64,000 nucleotides of DNA from Streptococcus oricebi (GTDB taxonomy: Bacteria > Bacillota > Bacilli > Lactobacillales > Streptococcaceae), in the NCBI RefSeq assembly GCF_017883985.1, contig NZ_PRDG01000001.1:261771-325770 (forward strand), read 5' to 3'. Below the pieces are notes generated by a model, which saw nothing but the letters and a program-made list of their open reading frames with translations, did no database searches and was not told the DNA's origin. A program made the position numbers and the translations under genes. Of the stretch, positions 28,158-41,562 are shown piece after piece; position 1 is the first letter of the stretch; every line of letters starts with the position of its first letter.

Positions 28158-28877
28158 CTAGTCCTCAATTTCTTTCATTTGCTCTAGGCTGATTTTGCCA
28201 GAGTAATAGGCCTGGCCGACAATGGCTCCAGCTAGACCAGCTTCCTTGAGCTCCTTCAAATCTTCTAGGGAGCTAATCCCACCGGAAGCGATTAGCTGAG
28301 CCTTGCTCAAGGCAGATAGCAAGAGCTTATAGTGGTCTAGATTAGGGCCTGTAAGTGTCCCGTCACGACCAACATCGGTGTAGACAAAGAGACCGACGCC
28401 CCTCCTTTCCATGTCCAAGGCCAAATCAAGAAAGTTTACAGAATTGGTCTTAATCCAACCCTCGGTTGCGACCTGTCCTTCCTTGGCATCAATACCGACC
28501 ACAATCTTATCTGCTCCAAAGCGCTCAATGGCTTGGCTGACAAAGGTTGGATCCTTGACAGCCATAGAGCCGATAATGACTCGGTCAATCCCAGCAGCCA
28601 GATAATCCTCAATCTGCTGGAGCTGACGAATCCCCCCTCCTAGCTGGATGGCTAGCTGGGTTTCGCTCTTTATCTGGGCAATCAGGTCCCGATTGATGGC
28701 TTGGCCCTCTAGGGCCCCGTCCAAATCAACCACATGAATCATCCCTATCCCGGCCTCCTTAAAGGTTTTGGCCTGCTCAACTACCTGAGGGTGGACTACC
28801 TGACTCTGGGCAAAGTCGCCCTGAAAGAGGCGGACCGCCTGGCCTGCTCGAATATCAATGGCGGGTAGAATTTTCAT
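28158..28877 (-). CDS. hisA: ProFAR isomerase (HisA)
   Basis: Amadori isomerisation of ProFAR in histidine synthesis. 239-residue TIM barrel: [22 protein letters not shown] with the catalytic Asp, [33 protein letters not shown] and LIASGGISS. Start at MKILPAID because AAGGAG is 8 bases ahead; it overlaps the end of hisH by 23 bases. Confidence 0.97.
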   Translation of the reverse strand: MKILPAIDIRAGQAVRLFQGDFAQSQVVHPQVVEQAKTFKEAGIGMIHVVDLDGALEGQAINRDLIAQIKSETQLAIQLGGGIRQLQQIEDYLAAGIDRVIIGSMAVKDPTFVSQAIERFGADKIVVGIDAKEGQVATEGWIKTNSVNFLDLALDMERRGVGLFVYTDVGRDGTLTGPNLDHYKLLLSALSKAQLIASGGISSLEDLKELKEAGLAGAIVGQAYYSGKISLEQMKEIED

Positions 28878-29478
28878 AGACATACTCCTTAAATTTTTCC
28901 AGAATGCCCAGGCCAACCTGGCCTGACTTTTCGGGGTGAAACTGACAGCCAAAGACATGGTCCTTATGAATCATGGCAGGAAGGTCCAGGCCATAGTCAG
29001 CTGTTACATCGATATATTTGGAATCAACATCTGTAAAATAGCTGTGGACGAAATAGACCGTTTCCCCCGCCAAATCTTCCGTCAAGGCTGAGGATTTTCG
29101 GACTGTCAGATTGTTCCAGCCCATGTGGGGAACAGGGAGCCCCTCTTGGTCGGGAATTTTGCGACAGACACCGGGAATCAAGCCCAGCCCTTGAGTCTCA
29201 CCATTCTCCAGGCCGAAGTCAGTTAAGAGCTGCATGCCTAGGCAGATACCCAGTAAGGGTTTGCCTGCTTGAACAGCCTCTTTAAGGGGGGCAAGTAAGC
29301 TCCTCTGCTCTAGTTGGGCCATGGCCGACCGGTAGGCTCCAACTCCTGGTAAAATCAAGCCATCGGCCGCCAAAATATCCTGGGCCTGGTCGGACAGCTT
29401 GGCCTCTACTCCAATCTTGTTTAAAGCCCGCAGAACATTGGCTGTGTTGCCTGCATCATAGTCAATCACAATAATCAT
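28855..29478 (-). CDS. hisH: Imidazole glycerol phosphate synthase, glutaminase subunit
   Basis: Glutamine amidotransferase that supplies ammonia to HisF. 207 residues: [26 protein letters not shown], the nucleophile elbow [11 protein letters not shown] (Cys), YFVHSYFTD, and [10 protein letters not shown] with the His-Glu pair. I start at MIIVIDYD; the upstream extension lies over hisB. Confidence 0.97.
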   Translation of the reverse strand: MIIVIDYDAGNTANVLRALNKIGVEAKLSDQAQDILAADGLILPGVGAYRSAMAQLEQRSLLAPLKEAVQAGKPLLGICLGMQLLTDFGLENGETQGLGLIPGVCRKIPDQEGLPVPHMGWNNLTVRKSSALTEDLAGETVYFVHSYFTDVDSKYIDVTADYGLDLPAMIHKDHVFGCQFHPEKSGQVGLGILEKFKEYVYENSTRH

Positions 29479-29479
29479 C

Positions 29480-30064
29480 TTACAAACTCCCCTTGGTCGA
29501 ATTAACCCCCTGGATTTGGGGATTGATGGTAATGGCCTCCCGCAAGGCCCGACCGCTAGCCTTGAAAAGACTCTCTGCCTTGTGGTGACTGTTTTTCCCA
29601 TGGAGGATTTTCAAGTGCAGGTTCATGCCTAGATTAAAGGCCAGGGCTTGAAAGAATTCTTCCACCAACTCGGTATCAAATTGGCCCAGCTTGGGATTGG
29701 CAAAGTCGGCCTCAAAGACTAGGTAGGCCCGGCCCGATAGGTCCAGACTGGCTAGCCCCAAGGTCTCATCCATGGGAACAAAGCTCGTCCCGTAACGATT
29801 GATACCCACCTTGTCTCCCAAGGCCTGACGCAGGGCCTGACCGAGCACGATTCCTACATCCTCAACGGTATGGTGACTATCGACCCAAAGGTCCCCCGTA
29901 GCCTTGACCTCTAGGGAAATACGACTATGTCTGGCAAAGAGGGTCAACATGTGGTCCAAAAAGCCGACCCCGGTATCAATCTTTACCGGCTCTTGCTGGT
30001 CCAAATGGACCTTTAACTCAATCTGGGTCTCCTTGGTTTGGCGTTTCATGCTAGCTTGGCGCAT
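29480..30064 (-). CDS. hisB: Imidazoleglycerol-phosphate dehydratase
   Basis: Manganese-dependent dehydratase of histidine synthesis. 194 residues: [27 protein letters not shown] (metal His cluster), [13 protein letters not shown], and [15 protein letters not shown]. Single-domain form without a phosphatase domain, consistent with the separate PHP phosphatase at the end of the operon. The start may be MRQASMKRQ or the internal Met five codons later. Confidence 0.96.
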   Translation of the reverse strand: MRQASMKRQTKETQIELKVHLDQQEPVKIDTGVGFLDHMLTLFARHSRISLEVKATGDLWVDSHHTVEDVGIVLGQALRQALGDKVGINRYGTSFVPMDETLGLASLDLSGRAYLVFEADFANPKLGQFDTELVEEFFQALAFNLGMNLHLKILHGKNSHHKAESLFKASGRALREAITINPQIQGVNSTKGSL

Positions 30065-30079
30065 ATTGGCTCCTTTCTT

Positions 30080-31360
30080 CTACTTCTGGCTTCTAGCCTC
30101 AATGGCTCTGGCGTGGCCTGCTAGACCCTCTGCATAGGCCAGACAACGAATATCATCGGCAACAACAGCCAGGGCTTCTTGGCTGTACTGGGTGTACTGG
30201 ATTCGCTTGATAAAGTCATAGACCCCCAAGGCCGAAGAAAAGCGGCTGGTGCTGGTAGTTGGTAGGACATGATTGGTCCCGGCATAGTAGTCTCCGATGG
30301 GCTCACTGGTATAGTGGCCTAGAAAGACCGAGCCTGCATTTTCAACCAAGTCCAGATAGCTATAGGCCTGATCCATGGCAATTTCCAAATGTTCAGGAGC
30401 TATCTGATTCATCAGCTCAAACATGCTAGCAAGAGAGTCAGTGATGATTATCCGGCCATTATCCTCAATCGATCGTCTGGCAATGGCTTCTCTAGGGAGG
30501 GTCTTGAGCTGGATTTCAAGCTGCTCTTGGACCTGATTAGCCAGCTGGTCTGAATTGGTCACAAGAATGGCCCGTGCCAGCTGGTCGTGCTCAGCCTGGG
30601 ACAGCAAATCAGCTGCTAGATAGGCTGGATTGGCTGTTTCATCGGCTAAAATCCCAATCTCTGACGGACCAGCAATCATGTCAATACCAACTAGGCCATA
30701 GACTAGCTTCTTGGCCCTTGCCACAAAGATATTTCCCGGTCCCGTGATTTTATCAACCTTGGGAATGGTCTCTGTCCCATAGGCCAAGGCAGCAATCCCT
30801 TGAGCCCCACCGACCTGATAAATCTTGTTTACCCCGGCTAGTTTGGCCGCTACCAAGATAGCTGGGTTAAAATGCTCCTGGGGTGGAGTAATCATGATAA
30901 TTTCCTTGACACCTGCAATCTTGGCTGGAATGACATTCATGAGAACTGAGGAGGGATAGGCGGCTGTCCCACCGGGCACATAGACCCCTACACGCTCGAT
31001 AGGGCGAATAAGCTGGCCCCTGATAACTCCTGGGCTGGGCTGGTCCTCAAAGCCTTGTTCTAGTTGCTGGCGATGATAGGACTCAATATTTTTCTGCGCC
31101 CGCTCAAGGGCTGCCAGAACCCTTGTATCTAGCTCTGCAAAGGCTGCCTCAATCAAGGAGTCCCCCACTTCCAAGTCTTGAATAGCGAGCTGATCGAACT
31201 CTTGGGAGTAGGCCCTCAAGGCCTCATCACCCCGGATCTTGACCTGACTTAAAATCTCTCTCACCAGGTCATCCACATCTGTCTGTTGCTGGCTGAGGGC
31301 CAGCTGCTCCTCATATAAAATACGGGAAATTTCCTTATTTGTTCCGACTAATCTTTTCAT
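30080..31360 (-). CDS. hisD: Histidinol dehydrogenase
   Basis: Last two oxidations to histidine, zinc and NAD dependent. About 426 residues: [78 protein letters not shown] and [15 protein letters not shown] start at [11 protein letters not shown], which overlaps hisG by 26 bases; the frame opens nine codons earlier. Confidence 0.96.
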   Translation of the reverse strand: MKRLVGTNKEISRILYEEQLALSQQQTDVDDLVREILSQVKIRGDEALRAYSQEFDQLAIQDLEVGDSLIEAAFAELDTRVLAALERAQKNIESYHRQQLEQGFEDQPSPGVIRGQLIRPIERVGVYVPGGTAAYPSSVLMNVIPAKIAGVKEIIMITPPQEHFNPAILVAAKLAGVNKIYQVGGAQGIAALAYGTETIPKVDKITGPGNIFVARAKKLVYGLVGIDMIAGPSEIGILADETANPAYLAADLLSQAEHDQLARAILVTNSDQLANQVQEQLEIQLKTLPREAIARRSIEDNGRIIITDSLASMFELMNQIAPEHLEIAMDQAYSYLDLVENAGSVFLGHYTSEPIGDYYAGTNHVLPTTSTSRFSSALGVYDFIKRIQYTQYSQEALAVVADDIRCLAYAEGLAGHARAIEARSQK

Positions 31361-32000
31361 CAAAAGCCACCTCTTTTCTTCCGACAAGGGATTCGATTTT
31401 CTTTACAAAGGCCAATAATTCAGGCTTGTTTTTCAAAGACGCCTTATTGGCAATCAACTGGGCTGAAATCCGGCAAATATCCTCAAAGACAATCAGACCA
31501 TTAGCCTTGAGGGTATTGCCCGTTTCAACAATATCCACAATAGCATCCGCTAGACCAAGAATGGGCGAGATTTCCACACTACCCTGAATGGAGATAATCT
31601 CCACATCTTCCCCTTTTTGGTGAAAATAATCCGTAGCCACTCTAGGGTACTTGGTCGCGATACGCTTGCGCTTGTGGTCCTTAGGGTCGTAGCTGGCAAC
31701 AGAAGCCAGAGCAAACTTACAGAGGCCAAAGTTCAAATCCAGCATTTCTAGATAGCCCCGCGGGTGCTCATAGAGGATGTCCTTACCGACAATCCCCAAA
31801 TCAGCGACTCCATGCCGGACATAGGTAGTCACATCAGGAGCCTTGACTAGAAGGAAGCGAAAGGCCTTATCGGGACTCTCAAAAATCAAGCTCCGGCCCT
31901 TGTCTGCCATAAAGGCCATATCAAAGCCAGCCCTGCTTAGGAGCTTGACCGTATCTCGCTCAATTCGGCCCTTGGTCAGGGCAATGGTTAAGGGATTCAT
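31335..32000 (-). CDS. hisG: ATP phosphoribosyltransferase, catalytic subunit (short form)
   Basis: First committed step of histidine synthesis. 221 residues, the short form that lacks the C-terminal regulatory domain and needs HisZ, which is encoded next door. Motifs: [54 protein letters not shown] and [19 protein letters not shown]. Confidence 0.96.
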   Translation of the reverse strand: MNPLTIALTKGRIERDTVKLLSRAGFDMAFMADKGRSLIFESPDKAFRFLLVKAPDVTTYVRHGVADLGIVGKDILYEHPRGYLEMLDLNFGLCKFALASVASYDPKDHKRKRIATKYPRVATDYFHQKGEDVEIISIQGSVEISPILGLADAIVDIVETGNTLKANGLIVFEDICRISAQLIANKASLKNKPELLAFVKKIESLVGRKEVAFDEKISRNK

Positions 32001-32017
32001 TTAATCACATCCTTTCT

Positions 32018-32980
32018 TTAGTCTGCTAAATCATCGTGGATAGCCAGATAGACACTATCAATATCCAGGCTCCAACCGACCGCTGTCAGGGCCTTGAGGC
32101 CAAAGCGTTCAAAGAGACGATCATAGCGGCCCCCTGAGAGGAAGGCATCCGGTACCTTGTCGCCAAAGACCTTAAAGGTCAGGCCGGTATAGTAGGGCAT
32201 CTGCGACAGTTGGCCCAAATCTAGACTAATTCTCGGAAGCTTGTCCTCTAAGCTCCGTAAGAGCTGCTCCAATTCATCCAAGGCCGCTTCCAGCTCTGAA
32301 TCCTCTAGACAAGACCTGGCCGCCCTTAAGACCTCCTGGTAGGGACCAAAGAGACTGGGAAGATTTTCCAAAAAATCATCAAACTTGCTGGGCCGAAGAC
32401 GGGTAAACTCATAGAGGCCGGTGATATTTTTATTGCGAACCAAGTCCAAGAGGCGGGCCCGCTCTTCTCGATTTAGTTCTAGCTGATGACAAATCCTCCT
32501 AAAAATGCCTGCATGGGAAAATTCAAATTGGTAGTTCTTGACCTGGGCAATATCCAGGGCTTCCTTGGCCGAGATAATAGCCTCTAAAACAGCACTTTTG
32601 GCTGGATAACCGATAATCTCAATCCCAGCCTGGCTGGTTTCATTGGCCAAACCTCGCAATTCTTCATTGTAGACAAAGACCTTGCCCGAGTAGGAAAACT
32701 TGGTCGGCAGATGGACCTGGGTCGAGGCAATCACCCGACCAATCTGACTGGTCACATCGGGTCTCAAGGCCAGTAGGTCCCCTTGCTTATCAAAGAGATG
32801 ATAGTGGTTGGGCTCAATCTGATCACTAAAGACCTCCGCATGCTCCAAAGTAGGAGTATCAATGCGGTTAAAACCCTTGGCCATCAAGAGGTCACTAATC
32901 TTTCTTTCGATATCATAGGTGACCCGGGCCCTTTTAAATAATTTATCGTGCATGCCGCTAGGCAGGGTTCTTTTTCTCAT
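32018..32980 (-). CDS. hisZ: ATP phosphoribosyltransferase regulatory subunit
   Basis: HisRS-like protein that binds HisG and mediates feedback. 320 residues: [41 protein letters not shown] and [14 protein letters not shown] resemble class II synthetase motifs, but the anticodon domain is absent and FVYNEELRG replaces the usual motif 2 loop. Overlaps hisC by 4 bases and precedes hisG by 17. Confidence 0.93.
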   Translation of the reverse strand: MRKRTLPSGMHDKLFKRARVTYDIERKISDLLMAKGFNRIDTPTLEHAEVFSDQIEPNHYHLFDKQGDLLALRPDVTSQIGRVIASTQVHLPTKFSYSGKVFVYNEELRGLANETSQAGIEIIGYPAKSAVLEAIISAKEALDIAQVKNYQFEFSHAGIFRRICHQLELNREERARLLDLVRNKNITGLYEFTRLRPSKFDDFLENLPSLFGPYQEVLRAARSCLEDSELEAALDELEQLLRSLEDKLPRISLDLGQLSQMPYYTGLTFKVFGDKVPDAFLSGGRYDRLFERFGLKALTAVGWSLDIDSVYLAIHDDLAD

Positions 32981-34032
32981 TTAAGGGCCTCCTTTATCCT
33001 TGCTAGGACCTGCTGCATTTCCTCTGGACGACCGATGGAAATTCTCAGATAGTCCTTGAGCCGCTCAAGCTTAGGAAAATAGCGGACATAAATCTTTTTC
33101 TCCTCCAGATACTGGTAGAGGGCCGCCGCAGAAATGCCCTTAGGCTTGACCAAAAGAAAGTTGGTCAGACTAGGCAGCACCTCAAAGTCCAAGGCCCTCA
33201 GACCAGCTGTAAAATCGTCCCTTGTCCTTGCAATCCTTTGGTTGATGTCCTCATAGTAGGCCCAGTCTCTAATGGCAGCCAGACCTAAACTGTCTGCCAG
33301 GCTATCCACCGAGTAGGGATTGATTGAATTTTTGACTGCCTTGATGACGCCAATCAAGTCTGGACTAGCCACTCCATAGCCCAAGCGCAGGCCAGCCAGG
33401 GCCGCATCCTTAGAAAAAGTCCGACAGATAAAGAGGTTGGGGTACTTATCCAGCAGGGGAATGGCTGTCTCTCCCCCGAAATTGATATAGGCCTCATCCA
33501 GAACCAGGACCACCTCGGGATTGGCAACCAGCAAACTTTCAATATCAGCCAGCGAGCGATAAAGACCAGTAGGAGCATTAGGATTGGCCAAAACCAGGCC
33601 CCCATTTGGCTGCTGATAGTCGGCTAGCTCTATGTCAAAATCTGCCGTCAAGCTGATTTCCTGGTAGGGAATCTGGTAGAGCTGGGCCCAGACCTTATAG
33701 AAACCATAGGTCAAGTCAGGAAAGAGCAGGGGCTCCTTATTGTTAAAGAAGGCCAGAAAGGCCATGGACAGGATGTCATCACTCCCATTTCCCAGGATGA
33801 GCTGCTCCTTTTGAACCCCCAAATGTTCAGCCAAGGCCTGACTAAGCTCTGGATGTTCTAAGCTAGAATAGCGCCGCAACTGCCCTATGTCATAGTCCTT
33901 TAAGACCTGATCCAACTTGGGACTAGGCCCATAGGCATTTTCATTGGTATTGAGCTTAATGATGTTTTTTTCTGCTGGTTGCTGGCCAGCCACATAGGGA
34001 CTTAGATTTCGTAAACCTTTGATTTGGACCAT
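32977..34032 (-). CDS. hisC: Histidinol-phosphate aminotransferase
   Basis: PLP-dependent transaminase of histidine synthesis. About 351 residues: [13 protein letters not shown] near 24, [29 protein letters not shown], and [16 protein letters not shown] with the PLP lysine. I start at [10 protein letters not shown] behind AAAGGAAGAGAAG; the longer frame runs into the T-box leader and is not coding. First gene of the operon. Confidence 0.95.
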   Translation of the reverse strand: MVQIKGLRNLSPYVAGQQPAEKNIIKLNTNENAYGPSPKLDQVLKDYDIGQLRRYSSLEHPELSQALAEHLGVQKEQLILGNGSDDILSMAFLAFFNNKEPLLFPDLTYGFYKVWAQLYQIPYQEISLTADFDIELADYQQPNGGLVLANPNAPTGLYRSLADIESLLVANPEVVLVLDEAYINFGGETAIPLLDKYPNLFICRTFSKDAALAGLRLGYGVASPDLIGVIKAVKNSINPYSVDSLADSLGLAAIRDWAYYEDINQRIARTRDDFTAGLRALDFEVLPSLTNFLLVKPKGISAAALYQYLEEKKIYVRYFPKLERLKDYLRISIGRPEEMQQVLARIKEALK

Positions 34033-34044
34033 CTTCTCTTCCTT

Positions 34045-34312
34045 TCTAATCAAGAAAAAAGGCCCTCGCAAAAAACTTGCAAGGACGCTTGACACGTGGT
34101 TCCACCTTAATTCAGCCCGCAGTCGCCTGGGGGCCCTCAGGAAGTTCAGGACTTCCAATCGATAACGGGATTAACCGTCGAACACTACTTTCATTCAGAT
34201 TTTGCATTCGCACTCAAGAATGTGGTGTCTAAGAATACTATGCCTTCTCAGCCTAGGGCACTCTCTGTTATGGGGTCTTAGACTTTTTCTCTCATCGCTT
34301 TCTTTTTTATTG
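34045..34312 (-). promoter_or_regulatory. T-box leader (histidine) of the his operon
   Basis: Minus-strand leader with the T-box core AAGGTGGAACCACG (about 34093-34108), followed by a terminator hairpin CCTTGCAA/TTGCGAGG plus TTTTTT (about 34050-34076). The Stem I region has AGAGAG and GGCTGAGAAGGC, and CACA at about 34224-34221 gives a CAC (His) specifier followed by A. Uncharged tRNA-His would favour read-through into hisC. Confidence 0.88.
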
Positions 34313-34318
34313 TTGAAT

Positions 34319-34347
34319 ATTTTACACAATTTCTGTATAAAAAGCAA
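34319..34347 (-). promoter_or_regulatory. his operon promoter
   Basis: Minus strand TTGCTT, 17-base spacer, TAAAAT preceded by GTG. It lies just ahead of the T-box leader. The stretch from here to the rexA terminator (34348-34462) shows no gene. Confidence 0.75.
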
Positions 34348-34462
34348 GAGCAAAAGTGAAATTTTTACATTTTTATTCTAAAAACCTTATTTTTATTTGT
34401 TTTCCTCCCTATCCCTTGGACCTCCTTTTAGGCCGACAGAAGCCTCTTTCTTCTTAGAAAAA

Positions 34463-34513
34463 GAAAAAAATAAGCCAGGCTTAACCTTGGAAAATCAAGG
34501 CTAAATCCTGGCT
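34463..34513 (-). terminator. Terminator-like long hairpin between his leader and rexA
   Basis: Minus strand AGCCAGGATTTAGCCTTG, loop, CAAGGTTAAGCCTGGCT, then ATTTTTTTC. It terminates rexAB transcription coming from higher coordinates. Confidence 0.88.
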
Positions 34514-34612
34514 CAGTTAGCAAAATCGAAAATCTTCAAGCCTTACTAGGCAGGGAAATAGAAGGTCAAGACTGGGTAGTTCCTTTACTTTTTATCAGTC
34601 TCCAGCATTTCC

Positions 34613-37600
34613 CTAATCATCCAGGCGGAGGACCTGGACCTGACTGCCTCCTAGTAAAATCAAGTATTTATCAACCCTATCTAGGCCATAAGAACGCCGC
34701 AAGGCTTCCGCATAAAGGTCCATCTGCTGGCGGTAACGGTCTCTCATCTGGCCGGGGTCCTTATATTTATCCGTTTTATAATCAAACAGAACGAGGCGGT
34801 CCTCTAATTTGATGTAACCGTCAATAATCCCCCGAATCACAAATTCCTGGCCGCTTTCAGAGTCCTCTTTGAGCATGGCAAAGGGAGCTTCTCGACTAAG
34901 ACAGTCCCGCTTTTCTAAAATCAGACGTCCCAAATCAGTCTCAAAGAAGGCCAAGACCTTATCTAGATTTAAGGCCTGTTTGACGGCGGGCTCTGCTCCC
35001 ACCTTGTCCAAACTTTCCTCTATCTGCTCTAGGGTCATAGGCGAGAGCAAGGGCAGGCGCTGCATCAGCTCGTGAAGGGCACTACCGATCTGGGCGGGGC
35101 TTGCCTGCTTCTTTTTGGAAAAATCAGGTAGACTAAAGTCCAGCTGACCGGGCCTTGGTCTTAACATCACATCCACGCCCTGGGTTTCCATCAAGGGCTC
35201 ATAGAGCTCCTTGAGCTGACTAGGGGTGCGGACAGTAGGAAGATTGATGGCAGCCTGGTAGGTCTGGTTAATCCGGTCAACACTCTCTAAAATATCCAGG
35301 GCCCTCGCTATATCCTGACTTTGGCGATTGTCCTTGAGGCTTTCTCCTAAGGCTGGAAGGGGCTCTTGGAGCTGGCCGATTTTTTCAGGAGTTAGATCCT
35401 GATCAGTCTGATAGCAGATAGTAAAGGCTAGATTTTCCTCAGAAAAGGCAGCCTCAATAGCCAAAATCCAGTCCTGAAAACTATTTAAGTGCTGGCGCTC
35501 GGCCAAGGTTAGCCGGCCCTTCTGGCTCTTTTGACTATATTTGTCGGTCAACTTTTCCTCTTGGCCCTTACCGATTAGATAAAGCTTTTTCTCAGCTCGG
35601 GTCATGGCCACATAGAGGAGGCGCATCTGCTCTGAAAGGTGGGCCCTTTGGAGCTCTTCTTGATTCCTTTGATAGGGCAAACTGTCGATAGATAGCTGGA
35701 CCTTTTTGAGCTGGCCTGGCTCAGGCTGGTCCGTCTGGACCTGGGCTAGATATTTAATCCCAATCCCCATTTTACGACTTAAAATCAAGGGGGAACTACT
35801 ATCTTGCTTATTGAAAGTCTTATCAAGATTGAGTAAAAAGACATACTTGAACTCCAGCCCCTTACTCTTATGGACCGTCATCAGCTGGACAGCATCCTTG
35901 GGTGGGGCCAGATGCACACTGGCTAGGTCATACTCGGCCTGCAAAATCTTATCAATCATGTTGATAAAGCGGGCCAAACCCTTAAAGCTAGCCTTTTCAA
36001 AATCATTGGCCCTCAGGGCCAGGGCATAGAGATTGGCCTGACGATTGGCCCCATTAGGCAGGGCTCCCACATAGTCATAGTAGAAACGGTCATTATAAAT
36101 CTTCCAGATAAGGTCATAGAGCGAGTGGGTCTTGGCATAGGTCCGCCAGGTCTGCAAATGCTCCTCAAACCGCTGGACCTTGGCCAGCAAATCAGAAGTA
36201 AGCAACTGGGGAGCTGCCCCCTGCCCCTTGATAGCTAGCTGAATTTTCTGGTAAAAGTTCTGCTGGTCTCCAGCTCCTTGAAGGGCTAGCCTGGCCAGAT
36301 CGTCCTCCTTGAAGTCAAACATGGCTGATTTCAATAGGGCAACCAAGGCATAGTCATTGAGCGGATTATTGATAGTCCTAAGGGTATCAAGCATCACCAT
36401 GACTTCGACCGCTTGGAGGTAGTTGTCCTCACCCCCATCGGTGACCAAAGGAATCCCGTGCTTGGCAAATTCCTGCAAGATGACATCGTTTCGCGTGCGC
36501 GAGGCAGCAAGTAGGGTGATGTCCTTAAATGGAACCTGCTCCTCCTGGTGGAGCCGAATGATTTCCTTGATTACCATAGCTATCTGGCCAGAAGAAAGGG
36601 CCGCCTGTTCCTCAGCTTCTTCTCCTCTTTGCGAGTCATCATAGATGAGGAACTCTGCCTGATTTTGCGGGCAGCTGATCCTTTGGCCTTGACTACCAGC
36701 TAGAAGATAGTGGCTTTCATTATAGTCAATCTCGCCCAGGGATTCATCCATCAGACGCTTAAAAATAGCATTGGTCACATCTAGCACCGCCTGGTGACTC
36801 CGGAAATTTTCCTTGAGTAAAATCAGCCTGCCCGCTTGGGGATTGGCCTGATAGAGCTTGAACTTATCATTAAAAATCTGGGGATCTGCCTGACGGAAAC
36901 GATAGATAGACTGCTTGATATCTCCCACCATAAAGCGGTTATTGGCTCGAGATAAGAGCTCCAACATCCGTTCCTGGGTATGGTTGGTATCCTGGTACTC
37001 ATCCACCATAACCTCATGATACTTGTCCTGATAAAAGCTCCTGACCTCGGGATAATTTTCCAAAAGTTCAATAGCAAAATGGCTAATATCTGAAAATTCA
37101 AAGGCCCCTTCTTCTTTCTTCCGCTCCAGATAGGCCTGGGCAAAATCAGCCATAAAGGTCTGCAAGAGCTCCAATATAGGCTGGGCCTCCTCATGGTAGC
37201 GGGTCTGATAGGCCAGTCGGTAGAGACCAGCCTTGCTGGCCCTAATCTCCTCTATTAACTCCTTGCGGGTCTCATTATAGGCCTCCTTGATTTCTGACAA
37301 GTCAGCCTTGCGGCTCAGATTGCTCAAGGCTACCCCCTTGGACTTGGCAAGAACAAGGTCCAAGACCCTTAGGGTCTCTGCCTTAGATGCCCCTAGCTCC
37401 AAGCCCTGTAAGTCCTCGAGTAGGTCGGCTAAATTATCCAAATATTTGGCCTTACCAAAGAGGGGGCCATCATTGTCCAAATGCTGCTTAATAAAGTTTT
37501 CTAAATCAAAGAGAGCCTGCTGGCTTTTGGCCAATAAGTCCTGGTCAAACTGGTCAAAGTCTAGCTCTTGATTGCCCAGCAAAAAGGTCCCCTCTAACCA

Positions 37601-38248
37601 AGCCTTGGGATCACTGGTTGACTGTAAAAAACCATAAATCCGATAGACCTGATCTCGAAAGCCCGTCACATCCCTGCCCTTGGCCGTAAAATTATAGACC
37701 AGTTTCTTAAAGAGCGGGGCTTCTGGCCCCTGATAATAGCGGTCAAAAAGCTGGGAAAAGACCTCGTTTTTAAGCAGGGTCTCCTCACTTGAGGCCTGTA
37801 AAATCCGAAAATTAGGGGCAATGCCCAAGAGATAGCCATACTTTTGGACTAATTTTTGGGTAAAGGAGTCCATGGTCCCAATATCGGCATTGGCTAGCTC
37901 GGCTAACTGCTGGGACAGGTGCTGGCGCAGGTCATGTTCCCTGCTTTCCTTGAGGAGCTTGGTCAATTCCTTTTCTAGCCGCTCCTTAAGCTCCCCAGCC
38001 GCCTTGACCGTAAAGGTGGAGATAAATAGCTCTCCAATACTCACCCCTCTAAGAATTTTATCGATAATACGCTGGACCATGACAAAGGTCTTCCCAGACC
38101 CGGCTGAGGCTGAAACCAGGATATTTTGCCCCCAGGCATAGATGGCCTCCAGCTGCTCGGTAGTCCGCTTTTGCTCTTTTGAAGAGGCCGCTTCTGCTTC
38201 TTGCAGGCCCTTGAGCTCTGCTGGACTTAAAAATGCTTTTTTCTTCAT
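34613..38248 (-). CDS. rexA: ATP-dependent exonuclease subunit A (RexA/AddA helicase-nuclease)
   Basis: UvrD-type helicase plus nuclease of the AddAB (RexAB) complex that processes double-strand breaks. 1211 residues: Walker [17 protein letters not shown] near 42, [20 protein letters not shown] (Walker B), [52 protein letters not shown], and the C-terminal RecB-type nuclease [21 protein letters not shown]. It starts 4 bases inside the end of rexB. Confidence 0.97.
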   Translation of the reverse strand: MKKKAFLSPAELKGLQEAEAASSKEQKRTTEQLEAIYAWGQNILVSASAGSGKTFVMVQRIIDKILRGVSIGELFISTFTVKAAGELKERLEKELTKLLKESREHDLRQHLSQQLAELANADIGTMDSFTQKLVQKYGYLLGIAPNFRILQASSEETLLKNEVFSQLFDRYYQGPEAPLFKKLVYNFTAKGRDVTGFRDQVYRIYGFLQSTSDPKAWLEGTFLLGNQELDFDQFDQDLLAKSQQALFDLENFIKQHLDNDGPLFGKAKYLDNLADLLEDLQGLELGASKAETLRVLDLVLAKSKGVALSNLSRKADLSEIKEAYNETRKELIEEIRASKAGLYRLAYQTRYHEEAQPILELLQTFMADFAQAYLERKKEEGAFEFSDISHFAIELLENYPEVRSFYQDKYHEVMVDEYQDTNHTQERMLELLSRANNRFMVGDIKQSIYRFRQADPQIFNDKFKLYQANPQAGRLILLKENFRSHQAVLDVTNAIFKRLMDESLGEIDYNESHYLLAGSQGQRISCPQNQAEFLIYDDSQRGEEAEEQAALSSGQIAMVIKEIIRLHQEEQVPFKDITLLAASRTRNDVILQEFAKHGIPLVTDGGEDNYLQAVEVMVMLDTLRTINNPLNDYALVALLKSAMFDFKEDDLARLALQGAGDQQNFYQKIQLAIKGQGAAPQLLTSDLLAKVQRFEEHLQTWRTYAKTHSLYDLIWKIYNDRFYYDYVGALPNGANRQANLYALALRANDFEKASFKGLARFINMIDKILQAEYDLASVHLAPPKDAVQLMTVHKSKGLEFKYVFLLNLDKTFNKQDSSSPLILSRKMGIGIKYLAQVQTDQPEPGQLKKVQLSIDSLPYQRNQEELQRAHLSEQMRLLYVAMTRAEKKLYLIGKGQEEKLTDKYSQKSQKGRLTLAERQHLNSFQDWILAIEAAFSEENLAFTICYQTDQDLTPEKIGQLQEPLPALGESLKDNRQSQDIARALDILESVDRINQTYQAAINLPTVRTPSQLKELYEPLMETQGVDVMLRPRPGQLDFSLPDFSKKKQASPAQIGSALHELMQRLPLLSPMTLEQIEESLDKVGAEPAVKQALNLDKVLAFFETDLGRLILEKRDCLSREAPFAMLKEDSESGQEFVIRGIIDGYIKLEDRLVLFDYKTDKYKDPGQMRDRYRQQMDLYAEALRRSYGLDRVDKYLILLGGSQVQVLRLDD

Positions 38249-41200
38249 TGTCCCAAATCCTCCCTCATCTTATCCAACCAGGCCTCCTTTAATTTTTCCC
38301 CTACGGGACGTTTGTCAAATCTTGTCAAATCCAAGCCTAGCAAGTGGCGAGCCTGCCCCAGGTGAAGATTGGCCTCAAAGCCCGTAATAGCCTTGTGCTG
38401 GTCCACATAAGGAGCGATAGAACGTCCATTTTCCGTATAGGGATTGATTAGAAAATGACCGGCTAAAATCTGCTGGCTGGCCCGACGGTAAAGGGCTTGA
38501 TTATAGGTCAGCAAAAGTTCCAGCTCAGCCGCATCGACCTGCTTGGCGCGACTTTTAGCATACAGTCTGGATAGGTGGGGACTCTGCTCACTAGCAAAGA
38601 GCCCCTTGTAGGTCATCTCCTCCATGGCCTTTCCTAAAATATCCTCTGCCTGCTGGGTGTCCTTCAAGGCCACCACCGGGTCCTGCATCTTCAGATACAT
38701 AGCGCCAAAAATAGGAGCACCGGTCGGATTGAGCTTGGGGTCCTGGAGGGCCTGGATGTAGGTCGGCAGTTGGGAATTAAGGCCATTATAAAATTTCTTA
38801 AAATCAAAATCAAGCTCCCCCGACTTGTAGTCCACAACACCCAGACTATTGTCAGCCTTGAGGCGGTCAATTCGGTCAATCTTGCCTCGGAGACTAACTG
38901 GGCGCTGGTCTGCCAACTCAAAGAAGGTCTGATCCTGACCAAAGCTCAACTCCTCAGCCAAGACTTCAATGGCTGACTGATTCTCTAGGACCTGGCCCAG
39001 GGCCTGGGCCTTGTCTAGCAAGAGCTCACGCGCAAACTGACTCTCACTCTTTTCACCATAAATCAGCTGGAAGACCTTTTCTTGACTGGTTTCAGCAATA
39101 GCCTCCTCCAAGCGCTGATCAAAGGACAGCTGACTAGCTGACTTTTTCATCAGGCGCTCAAAAATTCGGTGCAGGAAGTTCCCATGACTCCTAGCATCTG
39201 GGCGAATGGAGATTTCCTCCTTTAGACCCAAGATATACTTTAAAAAGTAGGAATACTGATGGGCATAAAATTCGCTCAGGGCAGAGACCGAAAGGGTCAG
39301 AGGCTGGCCTGGCGGATAAAGAAACTGCAGGGTTTCCTGAGATAAGGGCTGGCTGCCGATTTCCTTACTAATATGAGGAATTTCAATCCCTTGGGTCTCT
39401 AGCTTCTTGCGCAAGACCCGTACCACCACCGACCAGAAGGAGGCCTCCTTGCTGGTCCATTCCCGATTGATACTGGCCTGATTGATTTCAATCACCCTGG
39501 ATAAAAGGGCCCGATAAGTCCCAATATCATCACTAGTGGCCCAGAAATCCTCCGACTTCTTGGTCTCAATAGCAAGCCCTAACTGCTCCAAGTCGAGCAG
39601 ATAAGAGGAGGCTTGACTCTCACTTTCCTGGACTAATTGAGGATAGGATAAGACCAGGGCCTTGCTGGCTGAATTAAGCAAGGATAAGGCTGCAAAATGG
39701 TTTTTCTTGAGATTTTCCTGGCTGGCGATAATTAGCTGGGCTTGCTCTGGACTGGCTTGATTGAGCTGGTCACGCTCCTCGTCTGTCAATAGGCTCTTAT
39801 TTTGAGCTAGCTTGGGCAGGTAGTCCTGGGTCAGACCCACAGCATAGACCAAGGGGCTGACCATAGGCTCTACCAAATCATAGGATTGCACCAAAACCAC
39901 ATCCAAATTAGCAGGGACCGTCCGATAATTGGACAAGAGCATGCCCGATTCCAACATCTGTAAGAAGTCTTCAAGATTCAATTTTTCCTTGGCAAAGACC
40001 AGCTGGAACTGCTCTAGCACATGGCTAAAAGCCTTCCAAACCTCTGCCTGCCGCTCTCCCTCTGAGGCAGTCAAGCCTTCTATGAGCCCTTCTAAATTCT
40101 GGCTCAATTCAACCTCTGACAAAAATTGACTGAACTTAAGCAGGAGACTCTGCCCCGACTGGGCCCGCGCCTTAAAAAGGGTTTCCAAGGGCCCCATAAT
40201 AGCTTCTCGTAATTGATTCAAATACTCAAGGTCAAACTTATCGCCATGATTATGCAGGAAGGGCTGGGAAAACTTGCTAGCTCCCTCTATATCTGCATAG
40301 TTACAATACTGCTCAAATAAGTCCAAATCATCCTGGTCCAAGCGACCATAGAGGCCTGTCTTTAGGAGATTGAGCAGGTCCTCCCGCCGAAAACGATAAC
40401 GCTTGAGCCGCATCAAGGACTCCACAAAATGAACCAAGGGATGGCTGGCCATGGACTCAGCACGCCCCAAATAGTAGGGAATTTGATACTGGTCAAAAAT
40501 GGTTGCTAGCTGTAAACGATAGGCCTCTACATCTCCTAGCAGGAGGCGAATATCCTTGTAACGATAGCCATCATGGACCTGCTGACGAATAGCCTTGGCT
40601 ACAAAGTTTAGCTCCTCCTGCTGGCTCTGACAGCTCCAGATTGCTAGCCGGTCTCGGTCGGTAGGCTCAAGCTCTAAATCGGTCTGACTAAAGTCATAAC
40701 GACTTTCTAACAATTTAGAAATCCTAGCAAAACTATCCAGCTGGGCTGGACCTGCCAGATAAAGGGGCTGGACTTCAAATTTCTGGGCTAGCTTGTCCAA
40801 AAAATCCAGGCTGGCCTGGTAGAGATTGCCCAAGCGAAAAGAAGACTGATAGGCCTTTTGACTAGCATAAACGCCAATAACTATCTCCACACCCGCCTCG
40901 TGCAAGAGCCCAATCAAGGCCTCCTCCTCGGCTGAAAAACGGGTGAAGCCATCGACAACCACGGCTGTCCTGGCCAACTGCTCCTGGAGATGACCAGCAG
41001 TGATTTGCTCCATAAATAGACCCAATTTTGAGCTAGAGTCAAAGTCCTGCTCTCCCAAGGCCTCTTCCACCTGCTCAAAAATCCTTAGAAGATCCCCCCG
41101 CTTGTCTGGATCATCTAGATAGGCCAAATCCTCTAGGCTCATATTGGCCTCCTGCAATTCATGATAGAGATCCATCAACTGCTGGATAAAGGCCGGGTCC

Positions 41201-41529
41201 TTCTTGATTCGCCCATAGGCCCGCAGGTCCTCTAGGCCCAACTTAGAAGTCGCCTTATAAAAGAGCATGCCCAGACCAATATCGTCTAAGACCTGGCCCT
41301 TAGGCCTCTCCTTGAGGACAAAGTAACGGGCCATTTGACTAAAACGAGTGACCGTAATGGCAAAAGAGGCCCGCTCTTTCAACTCCTCCAGCACCGAACG
41401 CTCCTTTTCAAAGGAGAGTGAGTTGGGAGCAATGTAGAAAACCCGCTTGCCGGCATCAGCTAGCCGACTGGCCTCTTGACTTAAGATTTTTGTCAGTGGA
41501 TTGCGAATATCCGTATAAAGTAATTTCAT
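38245..41529 (-). CDS. rexB: ATP-dependent nuclease subunit B (RexB/AddB)
   Basis: Second subunit of RexAB. 1094 residues. The N-terminal helicase-like half has lost the classical Walker A, as in streptococcal RexB. The C-terminal nuclease domain has [25 protein letters not shown] (D-x-K catalytic residues) near 900. It starts [16 protein letters not shown]. The first 45 or so codons and the promoter of this gene are duplicated at 43400-43600. Confidence 0.95.
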   Translation of the reverse strand: MKLLYTDIRNPLTKILSQEASRLADAGKRVFYIAPNSLSFEKERSVLEELKERASFAITVTRFSQMARYFVLKERPKGQVLDDIGLGMLFYKATSKLGLEDLRAYGRIKKDPAFIQQLMDLYHELQEANMSLEDLAYLDDPDKRGDLLRIFEQVEEALGEQDFDSSSKLGLFMEQITAGHLQEQLARTAVVVDGFTRFSAEEEALIGLLHEAGVEIVIGVYASQKAYQSSFRLGNLYQASLDFLDKLAQKFEVQPLYLAGPAQLDSFARISKLLESRYDFSQTDLELEPTDRDRLAIWSCQSQQEELNFVAKAIRQQVHDGYRYKDIRLLLGDVEAYRLQLATIFDQYQIPYYLGRAESMASHPLVHFVESLMRLKRYRFRREDLLNLLKTGLYGRLDQDDLDLFEQYCNYADIEGASKFSQPFLHNHGDKFDLEYLNQLREAIMGPLETLFKARAQSGQSLLLKFSQFLSEVELSQNLEGLIEGLTASEGERQAEVWKAFSHVLEQFQLVFAKEKLNLEDFLQMLESGMLLSNYRTVPANLDVVLVQSYDLVEPMVSPLVYAVGLTQDYLPKLAQNKSLLTDEERDQLNQASPEQAQLIIASQENLKKNHFAALSLLNSASKALVLSYPQLVQESESQASSYLLDLEQLGLAIETKKSEDFWATSDDIGTYRALLSRVIEINQASINREWTSKEASFWSVVVRVLRKKLETQGIEIPHISKEIGSQPLSQETLQFLYPPGQPLTLSVSALSEFYAHQYSYFLKYILGLKEEISIRPDARSHGNFLHRIFERLMKKSASQLSFDQRLEEAIAETSQEKVFQLIYGEKSESQFARELLLDKAQALGQVLENQSAIEVLAEELSFGQDQTFFELADQRPVSLRGKIDRIDRLKADNSLGVVDYKSGELDFDFKKFYNGLNSQLPTYIQALQDPKLNPTGAPIFGAMYLKMQDPVVALKDTQQAEDILGKAMEEMTYKGLFASEQSPHLSRLYAKSRAKQVDAAELELLLTYNQALYRRASQQILAGHFLINPYTENGRSIAPYVDQHKAITGFEANLHLGQARHLLGLDLTRFDKRPVGEKLKEAWLDKMREDLGQ

Positions 41530-41562
41530 CAGCGCCCCTTTTTCCTGTAAAAATATACTACC